DNA from: a virus
Length of the DNA stretch: 48,049 nucleotides
Virus record (IMG/VR): IMGVR_UViG_3300042922_000376
Span: 1-48,049 of that record
Reading direction: 5' to 3' (one strand)
The notes under the pieces are model-generated. The model was not told where the DNA came from. It ran no database searches and saw nothing but the letters and a program-made list of their open reading frames with translations. Both the position numbers and the translations under genes were made by a program. Positions 8,077 to 15,043 of the stretch are shown here, piece by piece; the first letter of the stretch is position 1; the number at the start of each line of letters is the position of its first letter.

Positions 8077-8116
8077 TTATCCGATTAAGCACTAATTCAA
8101 TGCTTATGCGGATTAA

Positions 8117-8140
8117 TGCCCCGCATTTACGGGGCTTGTT
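8117..8140 (-). terminator. GC-rich hairpin between leftward genes
   Basis: On the minus strand AGCCCCG and CGGGGC form a stem around a short loop. No clear T-run follows. It may slow transcription or stabilise mRNA ends rather than terminate fully. Confidence 0.35.
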
Positions 8141-8142
8141 AA

Positions 8143-8430
8143 TTAATGAGTACGTGAGGAAGCGAACCCTGAGTTGAACGCATTTTTATAAGTAGCGTAT
8201 GTCCCGCTCTCCTTTTCAGCTTCATGAAGCTGAATATGCACGTTAGTAAGCTCGTCCACCGCCTTGTGAACACATCCGTAACGTCCGAGTACGTAGCCAC
8301 CATCAAGAACCACGGTTGTTTTCGAGGGGACGGTATGAATCACACCGGTAATAGTGTCTTCACAATTAAATACAGCCAGTTCATTATTGATGGCGGTTAG
8401 ACGAAGATTGATGATGTTAAAAGTTTTCAT
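8143..8430 (-). CDS. Hypothetical phage protein
   Basis: Protein of 95 aa starting MKTFNIINLRLTAINNELAVF. ATG 8430 follows an AGGAGC ribosome site at good spacing; the in-frame extension to 8499 has no such site. The sequence suggests a small beta-rich domain followed by a helix (VHKAVDELTNVHIQLHEAEKE). Function unknown. Confidence 0.6.
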   Translation of the reverse strand: MKTFNIINLRLTAINNELAVFNCEDTITGVIHTVPSKTTVVLDGGYVLGRYGCVHKAVDELTNVHIQLHEAEKESGTYATYKNAFNSGFASSRTH

Positions 8431-8499
8431 GTTTGCTCCTGGAAAAGATTGTGGAATTACCTGCCGAATTAACGGCATATTAAAGTGTGCAACTAACAA

Positions 8500-8625
8500 C
8501 TATAAATCGCGGCTGGAATCAGAACCGCATACATCAACTTGAAACATAAAGAAAGAAACCAAACTTATTACTGCTGAAGCCAGAATAAAAAATATGAATC
8601 CAGCTATAATTAAAACTGTTTCCAT
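8500..8625 (-). CDS. Small single-pass membrane protein (41 aa)
   Basis: Reading left from the ATG at 8623-8625 gives METVLIIAGFIFFILASAVI, then a short tail ending in SRDL and TAG. Residues 4-29 are almost wholly hydrophobic and would form one transmembrane helix. The ATG lies 2 nt after the stop of the DUF1482 gene, consistent with coupling. Small membrane proteins in this operon position can act as host-inhibition or superinfection proteins, but nothing here identifies the function. Confidence 0.55.
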   Translation of the reverse strand: METVLIIAGFIFFILASAVISLVSFFMFQVDVCGSDSSRDL

Positions 8626-8627
8626 TA

Positions 8628-8819
8628 TTAGTACCCTGCTGGCGTTTCTTCTTCCTGATGAATAATTTTTTCAACTGGGAAGCAACTGCCTTCAATTTTT
8701 TGCTGATCCGCCGCTTCCATACACTCGGAATAAGTCGGGAAGACATCAACTACGCTGTCCTGAACTTCTCCGGTCGTAAGATAAGTAGTCAGCACCAGAG
8801 CGAAGAGAGGACCTGTCAT
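8628..8819 (-). CDS. DUF1482-family protein
   Basis: Protein of 63 aa with the family pattern FALVLTTYLTTGEVQDSVVD, then a Cys-containing helix (YSECMEAADQQKIEGSC) and PVEKII. The two Cys could form a disulfide if the hydrophobic N-terminus acts as a signal or anchor. It overlaps the upstream gene as ATGA. Function of the family is unknown. Confidence 0.75.
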   Translation of the reverse strand: MTGPLFALVLTTYLTTGEVQDSVVDVFPTYSECMEAADQQKIEGSCFPVEKIIHQEEETPAGY

Positions 8820-8980
8820 AGGTTAAATCCGTATTTCACGTTATCTCCGAGGATCCATTCATATGTGAATGACTCGATGGTTGCCTGCTGCGTGTCTGCA
8901 TCGCAAACAGTTTCATCGCCCTGAATTTCGTAGATACATTGCAGATCGCTAACTTTCACATCCTGATATTGCTTAACCAT
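8816..8980 (-). CDS. Small hypothetical protein (54 aa), first gene of the leftward operon
   Basis: Translation from ATG 8980 gives MVKQYQDVKVSDLQCIYEIQ and ends EWILGDNVKYGFNL. A TGAGGAT ribosome site precedes it. The stop overlaps the DUF1482 start as ATGA, which supports it as real. Acidic, no recognised domain. Confidence 0.6.
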   Translation of the reverse strand: MVKQYQDVKVSDLQCIYEIQGDETVCDADTQQATIESFTYEWILGDNVKYGFNL

Positions 8981-9010
8981 TTTCTATCCTCACTTATTCG
9001 TTGATAAAGG

Positions 9011-9096
9011 TTTAGCTGGTTGTGCCTGGTAATCTGGCAGGTATCGGGTAACGGTTGTGAAAGAGCTGCGGTTCTCCACTAACACAACCAGCTAAA
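9011..9096. repeat. 14-bp inverted repeat with CACAACC motifs
   Basis: TTTAGCTGGTTGTG (9011-9024) and CACAACCAGCTAAA (9083-9096) are exact inverse complements 58 nt apart. The 7-mer GGTTGTG/CACAACC also occurs at 9053-9059 and 9157-9163. The repeat lies between the divergent start sites 8980 (leftward) and 9181 (rightward), where operator or attenuator elements are expected. Confidence 0.6.
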
Positions 9097-9116
9097 TTCT
9101 TGTTAATGCCTGATTG

Positions 9117-9146
9117 TTTAACCACCTCAGGCGGTGGTGGTATACT
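9117..9146 (+). promoter_or_regulatory. Promoter with palindromic operator for the 9181 gene
   Basis: A TATACT -10 box (9141-9146) has a weak TTTAAC -35 (9117-9122) at 18 bp. Between them lies the palindrome ACCACC-N6-GGTGGT (9121-9138), so a bound regulator would block the promoter. The palindrome is seen directly; its regulatory function is inferred. Confidence 0.5.
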
Positions 9147-9180
9147 GGAGTTCTCACACAACCAGTAAGGAAATTACTAA

Positions 9181-9480
9181 ATGAAAAATTACTATGTTCA
9201 CGTTAGTCTCTTTAATGCCTCTTCTGAGCAAAAAATAAAATTCAAAGAGGCAATGAGCCATTTTGGCTATCGTGACGCCTTCACCACCGGGGACGATACT
9301 TGGCAACTCCCATCTGATGGGTATATTGGTAAATCAACCCTGAATTGTAAGGAGGTTATCAATCAAACCTTTGCTATTGCTAATTCAGTAGGTCTTAATG
9401 CTTACATTTTTACCTGTGAGTTCCAGAACGCTGCGGAATTACTCCCCGGTTACGGAATGGATTCTTCTATGAATAAGTGA
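9181..9480 (+). CDS. Small protein, possibly GhoS/DUF2622-like
   Basis: Protein of 99 aa, transcribed against its neighbours. A YYVHVSLF strand, a helix, then WQLPSDGYIG, another helix and AYIFTCEF suggest a small ferredoxin-like alpha/beta fold. This weakly resembles GhoS/DUF2622 proteins (GhoS is an antitoxin endoribonuclease), but no GhoT-like toxin lies beside it. It has its own promoter and operator, and its 3' end overlaps the convergent gene by 42 nt. An AGTAAGGA ribosome site precedes the ATG. Confidence 0.5.
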   Translation: MKNYYVHVSLFNASSEQKIKFKEAMSHFGYRDAFTTGDDTWQLPSDGYIGKSTLNCKEVINQTFAIANSVGLNAYIFTCEFQNAAELLPGYGMDSSMNK

Positions 9481-9780
9481 TTCCAATTTTTTTATTTCCA
9501 TTCTGAGCGCTTCCACTATCGTTTCGTGGTATATGCGATTGACTCCGTCGCACGTTAGCGGAGTTATTTTGTTCCCTTTAAAAGAGCTATCATCCGGCGC
9601 AAAAGAAATTTTTGTTGTGGCTACGTGGGTTTTATTTACCACAGCCTTATCATTATCACCTGACTGAAGAGCGTTTCTTCCTACCCAGATGCGGGCCTCA
9701 GTGCCTGCATTTGGCTCAATCTGCTGGAGGCGCTTTGCATCTTCCAGTAACAACGCGATTACGTGCTTTAACTCTTCCAT
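9439..9780 (-). CDS. Conserved phage protein of unknown function
   Basis: Protein of 113 aa. The N-terminal MEELKHVIALLLEDAKRLQQ and IEPNAGTEARIWVGR are familiar from lambdoid phage hypothetical proteins. The C-terminus is helical and basic. An AGGAG ribosome site precedes the ATG. It lies downstream of the repressor gene and is probably expressed from the repressor promoter in lysogens. Confidence 0.6.
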   Translation of the reverse strand: MEELKHVIALLLEDAKRLQQIEPNAGTEARIWVGRNALQSGDNDKAVVNKTHVATTKISFAPDDSSFKGNKITPLTCDGVNRIYHETIVEALRMEIKKLESLIHRRIHSVTGE

Positions 9781-9961
9781 CTCACATCTCCTAGTAAACC
9801 CTTAACGCCGGGTGGCGGAACGTTTCTGAGAAATCACTGTGTGGTTTCGATGGGGTAAGCATAACCAAAGGTAATTTTTGTGGCAAGGATAAAATTAACA
9901 AAAGTTAGTATTTGGGGCGTAAAAAAAGGCAACACATTGAAATTGTTGCCTTAAAAAATTT

Positions 9962-10372
9962 TCAATTTTTCTTGGTTTGCTCTTTCCTTACCTTGAGAAG
10001 CTCTTCAAATAAACGATTAAAATTCTCTACTCTTGCCTCTAACTCTCTGATTTGAGCTTCTTTTTCTGATTCTGGTAATGCTGAAAATAATTCTAAGAGT
10101 CTTTTTTGCTGTTCATCCAGTTCAAGAGGAAGCGCGTCAGCGGGTATTGGTGATTGATCTTCATCGCCAAAAAGGAGCCAAGTAGGAGAACACTTCAGGG
10201 CAGCGCTCAATGCAAAGAGGCTCTTACCCTTTGGCTCTGTCTGTCCGCTTTCCCATTTGAACACACTCACACTGGACTTCTTTACCAAATCTGCGAGCTG
10301 CTGTTGGGTTAACCCAAGCTCTTTGCGCCTGGTTGATATGCGATCACTGAGGTGTATGTTTTTCATATCCAT
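9962..10372 (-). CDS. Prophage repressor, XRE family, without peptidase domain
   Basis: Protein of 136 aa with an HTH_3 domain at residues about 8-65 (LTQQQLADLVKKSSVSVFKW then ESGQTEPKGKSLFALSAAL). The rest is a helical or coiled-coil region (about 85-130) likely to mediate oligomerisation. LexA-type repressors of about 210-230 aa carry an S24 self-cleaving domain; this one has none, so RecA-driven self-cleavage is not expected. It faces a DicC/Cro-like gene across a 69-bp operator region, the usual place for a CI-type master repressor. ATG 10366 (two codons in) is an alternative start. Confidence 0.85.
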   Translation of the reverse strand: MDMKNIHLSDRISTRRKELGLTQQQLADLVKKSSVSVFKWESGQTEPKGKSLFALSAALKCSPTWLLFGDEDQSPIPADALPLELDEQQKRLLELFSALPESEKEAQIRELEARVENFNRLFEELLKVRKEQTKKN

Positions 10373-10441
10373 AATATAAGTTAACTTGACATAATTTATG
10401 TTAGTATTTATCGTGATAACATTAGTTAATTGGAGGGTTAG
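10373..10441. promoter_or_regulatory. Immunity operator/promoter region (PRM/PR-like)
   Basis: This intergenic stretch holds several palindromes: AAGTTAACTT (10378-10387), ACATAA-T-TTATGT (10389-10401) and TTATC-GT-GATAA (10408-10419), with repeated TAAC/GTTA half-sites. A rightward promoter can be drawn from TTGACA (10386-10391) and TATCGT (10409-10414) at 17-bp spacing. Repressor and Cro-like protein probably compete here. Confidence 0.65.
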
Positions 10442-10675
10442 ATGTTTACACGCAATGTTGTGGAGTTTTTCGGTTCAAAAACGGCGATTGCCCGGGCGCT
10501 TGGGATATCACAGGTTGCAGTTACTCGTTGGGGGGATGTGGTCCCGGAAAGGAGGGCTGCGCGACTTGAACGACTTACTGGTGGCGTTCTGAAATACGAC
10601 CCGTCGGTTTATGAGAAACAGGATAAAGAAAGATGGGAAGGACAACTGAATCATGAAAATCAGTCCTCCGATTGA
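10442..10675 (+). CDS. Cro/DicC-like antirepressor regulator
   Basis: DNA-binding protein of 77 aa. The motif VEFFGSKTAIARALGISQVA, then VTRWGDVVPERRAARLE and YDPSVY, matches the DicC/Cro family that opposes the repressor at the immunity operators. A strong GGAGG ribosome site lies 6 nt before the ATG. It is the first gene of the rightward early operon and overlaps the next gene by 23 nt. Confidence 0.82.
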   Translation: MFTRNVVEFFGSKTAIARALGISQVAVTRWGDVVPERRAARLERLTGGVLKYDPSVYEKQDKERWEGQLNHENQSSD

Positions 10676-11141
10676 AGTAGTTGCATCCGAACTGGAAGCA
10701 TGGGCGCTTGAGGATGGCTGGAAAGCGGTAGGAATGGCCATAGCGGATCAATATCACGCCGATGGTGGAGGCGACATCCTTCCGGCAGTCGATACCGGTG
10801 ATGGGCTCCGAAATGCAGTTCAGCGTGTGAAGCGTATTTTCAGGGGATTTGATGGCCCAAGATATGCACCGCAGGCAGAAGGTTTGAAAAGATCCGCATT
10901 AGCTGCATTGCCTACAGAACGACGCGCCCGGCTTGAATCGCCCGGCGATCCGATCTTGTTAGCTGCGCTGGCGGCGAAAGAGGGGATCGAGGCTGTGAAT
11001 GCCGTAAATCTCGGCGCGGCGCCAGCCTCTGCCCTCAAAGAAATAAATCAGGCTATCGCGGCGTTTATCGCAACCAGAACGGCTATTGAGTTGGTGCTAC
11101 ACCGCGAAGATAGGGATTTGTACCGGAGTAGTTATGCGTAA
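10653..11141 (+). CDS. YdaT-like / CII-position regulator
   Basis: Protein of 162 aa in the place of cII. N-terminal helices (EVVASELEAWALEDGWKAVG then RNAVQRVKRIFRGFDGPRY) resemble the YdaT family of prophage proteins, some of which are toxic or act as cII-like regulators. The Ala-rich C-terminal half is helical. The annotation rests on context and general similarity. Confidence 0.5.
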   Translation: MKISPPIEVVASELEAWALEDGWKAVGMAIADQYHADGGGDILPAVDTGDGLRNAVQRVKRIFRGFDGPRYAPQAEGLKRSALAALPTERRARLESPGDPILLAALAAKEGIEAVNAVNLGAAPASALKEINQAIAAFIATRTAIELVLHREDRDLYRSSYA

Positions 11142-11154
11142 AGAGAATGGCGGT

Positions 11155-11370
11155 TCAAGGCTTTTCTGCTGTGGCGTGCTCGTATGCTTTTTGCAAGGCG
11201 ATGATGAGGTCCGGAACACATGAAACTGGAATGTCCAGGTTGGAATATAGCCCCGCCTCAGGGTCATTAATGTTGGGGCATTCATCAATCACAATGGTGA
11301 GTGAGTCGATATGTTCGGCGTGCTCAACAGTAATTTGAGGTTGGTGGGGTGTAACGAGAAATTGAGGCAT
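11155..11370 (-). CDS. Hypothetical protein encoded against the rightward operon
   Basis: Acidic protein of 71 aa starting MPQFLVTPHQPQITVEHAEH, with a beta-rich pattern. It is preceded on the minus strand by a strong AGGAG site 6 nt before the ATG. It occupies the whole space between the YdaT-like gene and the initiator gene. An alternative reading on the plus strand (11147-11338) is Ser-rich and less convincing. Confidence 0.55.
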   Translation of the reverse strand: MPQFLVTPHQPQITVEHAEHIDSLTIVIDECPNINDPEAGLYSNLDIPVSCVPDLIIALQKAYEHATAEKP

Positions 11371-11398
11371 TTTGTCTCCTGTAATTTAAAGGTCGTTT

Positions 11399-12457
11399 AT
11401 GGCTGCTTTGCCTTACATGCAATTGTACATAGCTGATTATCTGGCAGATACCATGCATCTGTCTACAGAGGAACATGGGGCTTACTTGCTACTGATGTTC
11501 AATTACTGGCAAACAGGCAAGCCAATCCCCAAAAATCGACTGGCGAAAATTGCGCGTGTACCGAACGACAGGTGGCTCTCTATCGAGCAGACACTTTCCG
11601 AGTTTTTTGAGGATGATGGGGAAAGTTGGGTCCATCTTCGCATTGAGAGGGACATGGAGAGTGTTGTTTCTACGTCAAAAGGCAAGAAATATGCGGATGG
11701 TAAATCCTTGGCTGATTACAAAGGAAAGATTTATTTCATCACCAGCCCTGAATTGGATATCGTGAAAATTGGTTATTCCAAAAATCCATGGGCAAGACTT
11801 AGCGAACTACGTAGTAGCTACGGTAGCTCTATACGCGTAGTAGCTACGATAAATCTCGTATCTAAGCCGAATATTTCCGTAGCTACGGTACTTTCGGACT
11901 TCGAAAAAGAAAATAGTTGGTTTGTTAAAAACGAGTGTGTTAATTCAATAATTTCGGCGGTTAAAAAGGGGGAAATAACTACAGTAGAAGCTATTTTAGA
12001 CTACGTAGAAAACTACCGTAGCAACTACGATAGCTACATTAGTGCTCCTACTGTAGCTGCTACTACAACTACAAATACAGATAAAGATACAGATAAAGAA
12101 TTAAAAGATCCCCCCTTAAATCCCCCCAAGGGGAAACCACTGGGAAACAAATTCGATCCGCTTTCGGTTGAGTTACCGGAATGGCTTCCTGCTGCATTGT
12201 GGGCTGAGTGGGTTGAATACCGTAAGGCGCTGCGAAAGCCGATCAAAACCTCACAAGGGGCAAACGGATCAATTCGCGAGTTGGACAAATATCGGGGAGA
12301 GGGCATCACTCCTGAGCAGGTTATTCGGCACAGCATAGCCCGAGAATATCAGGGGTTGTATCCCCCTAAAGTTATTCTGGCTTCACGGTCAGGCTCTCGT
12401 GATGTTAACTCGATATCCCAGCCTGATAATTCAATCCCACCAGGCTTCCGGGGGTAG
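11399..12457 (+). CDS. Replication initiator (O-like), DUF1376 with inserted GIY-YIG-type domain
   Basis: Protein of 352 aa in the lambda O position. Residues 4-90 match DUF1376 (PYMQLYIADYLADTMHLSTE, then GAYLLLMFNYWQTG), common in phage replication proteins. Residues about 108-190 look like a MUG113/T5orf172 domain, a branch of the GIY-YIG fold (KIYFITSPELDIVKIGYSKN, then RLSELRSSYG and a distal FEKENSWF). After a Thr/Asp-rich linker, residues about 255-330 form a C-terminal domain (LPEWLPAALWAEWVEYRKAL), probably the part contacting the helicase loader. The middle of the gene is AT-rich and packed with GTAGCTAC-type repeats, so the origin may lie within it, as in lambda O. Confidence 0.72.
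   Translation: MAALPYMQLYIADYLADTMHLSTEEHGAYLLLMFNYWQTGKPIPKNRLAKIARVPNDRWLSIEQTLSEFFEDDGESWVHLRIERDMESVVSTSKGKKYADGKSLADYKGKIYFITSPELDIVKIGYSKNPWARLSELRSSYGSSIRVVATINLVSKPNISVATVLSDFEKENSWFVKNECVNSIISAVKKGEITTVEAILDYVENYRSNYDSYISAPTVAATTTTNTDKDTDKELKDPPLNPPKGKPLGNKFDPLSVELPEWLPAALWAEWVEYRKALRKPIKTSQGANGSIRELDKYRGEGITPEQVIRHSIAREYQGLYPPKVILASRSGSRDVNSISQPDNSIPPGFRG
11807..12067 (+). other. Candidate replication origin: GTAGCTAC repeat cluster
   Basis: The palindrome GTAGCTAC occurs at 11814-11821, 11840-11847 and 11879-11886, with ATAGCTAC at 12030-12037. A second palindrome, CTACGTAG, occurs at 11807-11814 and 12001-12008, and further CTAC/GTAG tetramers fill the gaps. An AT-rich stretch (12068-12110) follows. 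Iterons plus an AT-rich unwinding element inside the initiator gene is the lambda arrangement. The repeats are seen directly; origin function is inferred. Confidence 0.55.
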
Positions 12458-12459
12458 TC

Positions 12460-13206
12460 ATGAAAAACATTTCGGCAGGTGGTGCAATGGAGCGCTTGAA
12501 AAAACTTATCCCGGCAGGTGTTCAGCCTAAATTTTCCAGCGTTGAGGAATGGCGAAACTGGCAGGAGGAAGAGGGCCGAAAACGAGCTGCCGAAGTGAAT
12601 AAGCTGAACCAGAAAGGGCGTGCTGAGAAAATCCTAGGACGATCAGGCATTCAAAATCTTCATAGAAATTGCACCTTCAAAAACTATGAGGTGAAGGTCG
12701 ATGGCCAGCGCCATGCTCTCAGCCTGGCAAAGAGTTACGCGATGAACTTTGGTGACGGTTTTACGAGCTTTGTGTTCAGCGGTAGCCCCGGAACAGGGAA
12801 AAATCATCTTGCGGCGGCTATAGGCAATTATTTGCTGGCACAAAACCGCACGGTGCTGATCGTCACGGTGGCCGATCTGATGTTACGTGTCCGTACTTGC
12901 TATGACGGTGGGCAATCGGAGGCCGCGTTGCTCAACGAGTTGGATCGTGTGGACCTGTTAGTGCTTGATGAGGTGGGGATTCAGAAGGGTTCTCAGCACG
13001 AGAAAGTTTTACTTAATCAGATCGTGGACCGCCGCCTGGCAGCGATGAAACCTGTTGGCGTTCTGACCAACCTGAATTACGACGAACTGGCTGCCACACT
13101 GGGAGAACGCGTGGTTGACCGCCTGAAAATGGATTCAGGTATATGGGTGAATTTTGCGTGGGAGAGCTACCGCAACAAAGTAACTCACCTGCGTTTAGTG
13201 AAATAA
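12460..13206 (+). CDS. DnaC-like helicase loader ATPase
   Basis: AAA+ ATPase of 248 aa in the lambda P position. Walker A is GSPGTGKN (about 108-115), Walker B LLVLDE (about 166-171), followed by a sensor-1 segment (VGVLTNLNY) and a sensor-2-like Arg segment. The N-terminal 70 residues would bind DnaB. It would load the host helicase at the origin recognised by the upstream initiator. A second ATG nine codons in is an alternative start. Confidence 0.88.
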   Translation: MKNISAGGAMERLKKLIPAGVQPKFSSVEEWRNWQEEEGRKRAAEVNKLNQKGRAEKILGRSGIQNLHRNCTFKNYEVKVDGQRHALSLAKSYAMNFGDGFTSFVFSGSPGTGKNHLAAAIGNYLLAQNRTVLIVTVADLMLRVRTCYDGGQSEAALLNELDRVDLLVLDEVGIQKGSQHEKVLLNQIVDRRLAAMKPVGVLTNLNYDELAATLGERVVDRLKMDSGIWVNFAWESYRNKVTHLRLVK

Positions 13207-13225
13207 AATGAGGAAAAATAAACCG

Positions 13226-14050
13226 ATGGCTAATTCGTTTAAAAAAATGACCACCTCAGGAGTAATCAAGCGCCTGCACTCAGGGATGTTTATTCGCCTG
13301 GAAGATATTCACGTCAAAGACGGCTTCAACAAGCGTGAGAACGATGAACGGACGCAGCAGGCCGATGATGAGCTGTTTGAGTTCCTCGCCGCTGGTGGTC
13401 GCGTACCTGCGCTGGAGGTAATTCCGCGTGATGAGGGCGGTGTATGGATTGTTGAGGGCCATCGCCGCAGCCGTTGTTACCAGCGCTGCCGTGACGCGGG
13501 TAAACCGGTTGAGTTCATTAGCATCGTACCGTTCGAGGGGAACGACGTTGACCGTGTAGCGCGGATCATGACATCGAATAACCAATTGCCGCTGACTGCA
13601 ATTGAACAGGCCGCTGTTGTGAAAGAATTGGCTGCGTTCAATCTGACGAAACAGGAAATCGCCCAGAAGGTGCATAAGTCCGTCGCAACAATCGAGAAGC
13701 TATTAACGCTGGCGATGGCAAATCACGACGTTCAACAGAGCGTGAAGGCCGGGGCAGTATCCGTGGATGTTGCTGTTGATCGCGTGAAAGAGCACGGCGA
13801 AAAAGCGGGAGAAGTGCTGGAGCAGGATAAGGCTGTTGCGGCAGCGGCGGGAAAGAAAAAAGTTACCCGAAGCATCATCGCGCCCGAGATCAGCGTGAAG
13901 AAAGCTCGTCGGGCTGTTGAGTTATTGGCGCTGGCGAAAATCAGCGACGATGGAGTGATCACCCTGGATGGGCTGGCTCTTGCCGAAGTTCTGGAAATAA
14001 TCGACGAACAGAAAAAAATTGCTGCCGATCGTAGCAGGCTTGCAGCTTAA
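13226..14050 (+). CDS. ParB/KorB-like DNA-binding protein
   Basis: Protein of 274 aa. The N-terminal ParB-like fold includes the box VWIVEGHRRSRCYQ (about 73-86), and a KorB/ParB helix-turn-helix follows (LTKQEIAQKVHKSVATIEKL, about 140-159). The C-terminal part is Ala/Lys-rich and helical. ATG 13226 is preferred over ATG 13208 because GAGGA lies about 10 nt upstream. No ParA is present, so a role in DNA processing or replication is more likely than partition. A second, different ParB-like gene lies at 22375. Confidence 0.75.
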   Translation: MANSFKKMTTSGVIKRLHSGMFIRLEDIHVKDGFNKRENDERTQQADDELFEFLAAGGRVPALEVIPRDEGGVWIVEGHRRSRCYQRCRDAGKPVEFISIVPFEGNDVDRVARIMTSNNQLPLTAIEQAAVVKELAAFNLTKQEIAQKVHKSVATIEKLLTLAMANHDVQQSVKAGAVSVDVAVDRVKEHGEKAGEVLEQDKAVAAAAGKKKVTRSIIAPEISVKKARRAVELLALAKISDDGVITLDGLALAEVLEIIDEQKKIAADRSRLAA

Positions 14051-14097
14051 ACGAGTATCGGATTACCCAAGATTACAATTGCTTATAAGAGGCTTAC

Positions 14098-14340
14098 ATG
14101 AAAAATTCATTATCTGATCTGAATAATCACCTGTTCGCGCAAATGGAGCGACTGAGCGATGAATCACTTACCGGTGAGAAGCTGCAAGAGGAAATTCACC
14201 GTGCTAAGGCTGTCACGGGTATTTCATCGCAAATTATCAGTAATGCTCGCCTGGTGCTCGATGCCGAAGAATACAGCCGTGGCCTGAAGCCGGGTGATAC
14301 ACCTGAAGTCCTGAGAGTGGGTAAATCACATGGCGCATAA
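14098..14340 (+). CDS. Hypothetical phage protein
   Basis: Helical protein of 80 aa (MERLSDESLTGEKLQEEIHR, then AKAVTGISSQIISNARLVLD). Similar small proteins precede HNH genes in other phages, but no function is known to me. It overlaps the following HNH gene by 11 nt. Confidence 0.62.
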   Translation: MKNSLSDLNNHLFAQMERLSDESLTGEKLQEEIHRAKAVTGISSQIISNARLVLDAEEYSRGLKPGDTPEVLRVGKSHGA

Positions 14341-14911
14341 GTACAGCGAGACTGAACTTAACTGGGTTAAGTGGCACGCCGCGCTTGAGCGTCAGGAACT
14401 CGCTGATAAATTTAATGAGCGGTTTGGTACCAATCAGACTGCCGGGCAGCTTGCTTCACTCCGGAAGCGTAAGGGGTGGCTGACCGGGCGCGATGGGCGA
14501 TTCAAGAAAGGGCAGGCCAAAGTGCCAGGCTCTGGCGCCAAAACACCGAATGCAACATCGTTCAAAAAAGGTAACCGCCCGGCGAATTATGTCCCTGTGG
14601 GTACCGAGATCATCGATGGCGATGGTTATCGGCGCGTGAAGGTAGCTGACCCCAACGAGTGGGAGTTTGTTCACCTTCGCGTATGGGAGCAACATAACGG
14701 GCCAATCCCGCCAGGAATGGTGATCCGCTTTCTCGATGGTGACAGACAGAACCTTGACCCTGCCAATCTGGTGAAAGTCAGCAAGGCCGAGCACATACAC
14801 CTGAATCGACGGGAGTACAACGCGGCACCGGCTGATGTCAAACCAGCTTTATTTATTTTATCGAGGCTGGAGGTGAAACTCTTTGAGATTCAGCGAAATG
14901 ATGAGCAGTAA
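14330..14911 (+). CDS. HNH endonuclease
   Basis: Protein of 193 aa. An N-terminal helix-turn-helix-like region (about 1-50) is followed by a basic linker. The HNH domain contains VHLRVWEQHNGPIPPGMVIR, then DGDRQNLDPANLVKVSK and EHIHLNR. This is the HNH_3 type found in homing nucleases and phage early regions. It could be a selfish nuclease or a recombination or packaging aid. Confidence 0.8.
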   Translation: MAHKYSETELNWVKWHAALERQELADKFNERFGTNQTAGQLASLRKRKGWLTGRDGRFKKGQAKVPGSGAKTPNATSFKKGNRPANYVPVGTEIIDGDGYRRVKVADPNEWEFVHLRVWEQHNGPIPPGMVIRFLDGDRQNLDPANLVKVSKAEHIHLNRREYNAAPADVKPALFILSRLEVKLFEIQRNDEQ

Positions 14912-14987
14912 CGGTTGCGTTGGAAATGTGGCAGGGTATGATTGCGCCGGGTGCTTGAGACTTTCTGTTTCAGGCATACACGAAGCA

Positions 14988-15043
14988 GAAAGAGAAAAGC
15001 CCCGAGCTGATAAATCAACCCGAGGCCCCTCGTATGCTCGACA
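14988..15043 (-). ncRNA. Candidate Sok-type antisense RNA
   Basis: On the minus strand a TTGACC -35 (15079-15074) and a weak TAACCT -10 precede a short transcript region. It ends in a hairpin, GCCTCG with CGGGGC, followed by TTTTCTCTTT. The product would be about 55-60 nt and complementary to the leader of the Hok mRNA, as Sok is in hok/sok. The terminator is convincing; the promoter is weak. Confidence 0.5.

Noticed and set aside
9781-9961. A lambda N-like antiterminator and nut sites in the control region
   Set aside because: No Arg-rich short protein and no boxA/boxB pair could be identified by eye here.
9962-10372. A LexA-like S24 peptidase domain in the repressor
   Set aside because: The protein is only 136 aa and its C-terminal half is a charged coiled coil without the Ala-Gly or Cys-Gly cleavage site or Ser/Lys dyad.
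11807-12067. A CRISPR array in the GTAGCTAC repeat region
   Set aside because: Repeats are 8 bp, palindromic and unevenly spaced, and they lie inside a coding gene. No CRISPR-like repeat-spacer unit exists anywhere in the window.
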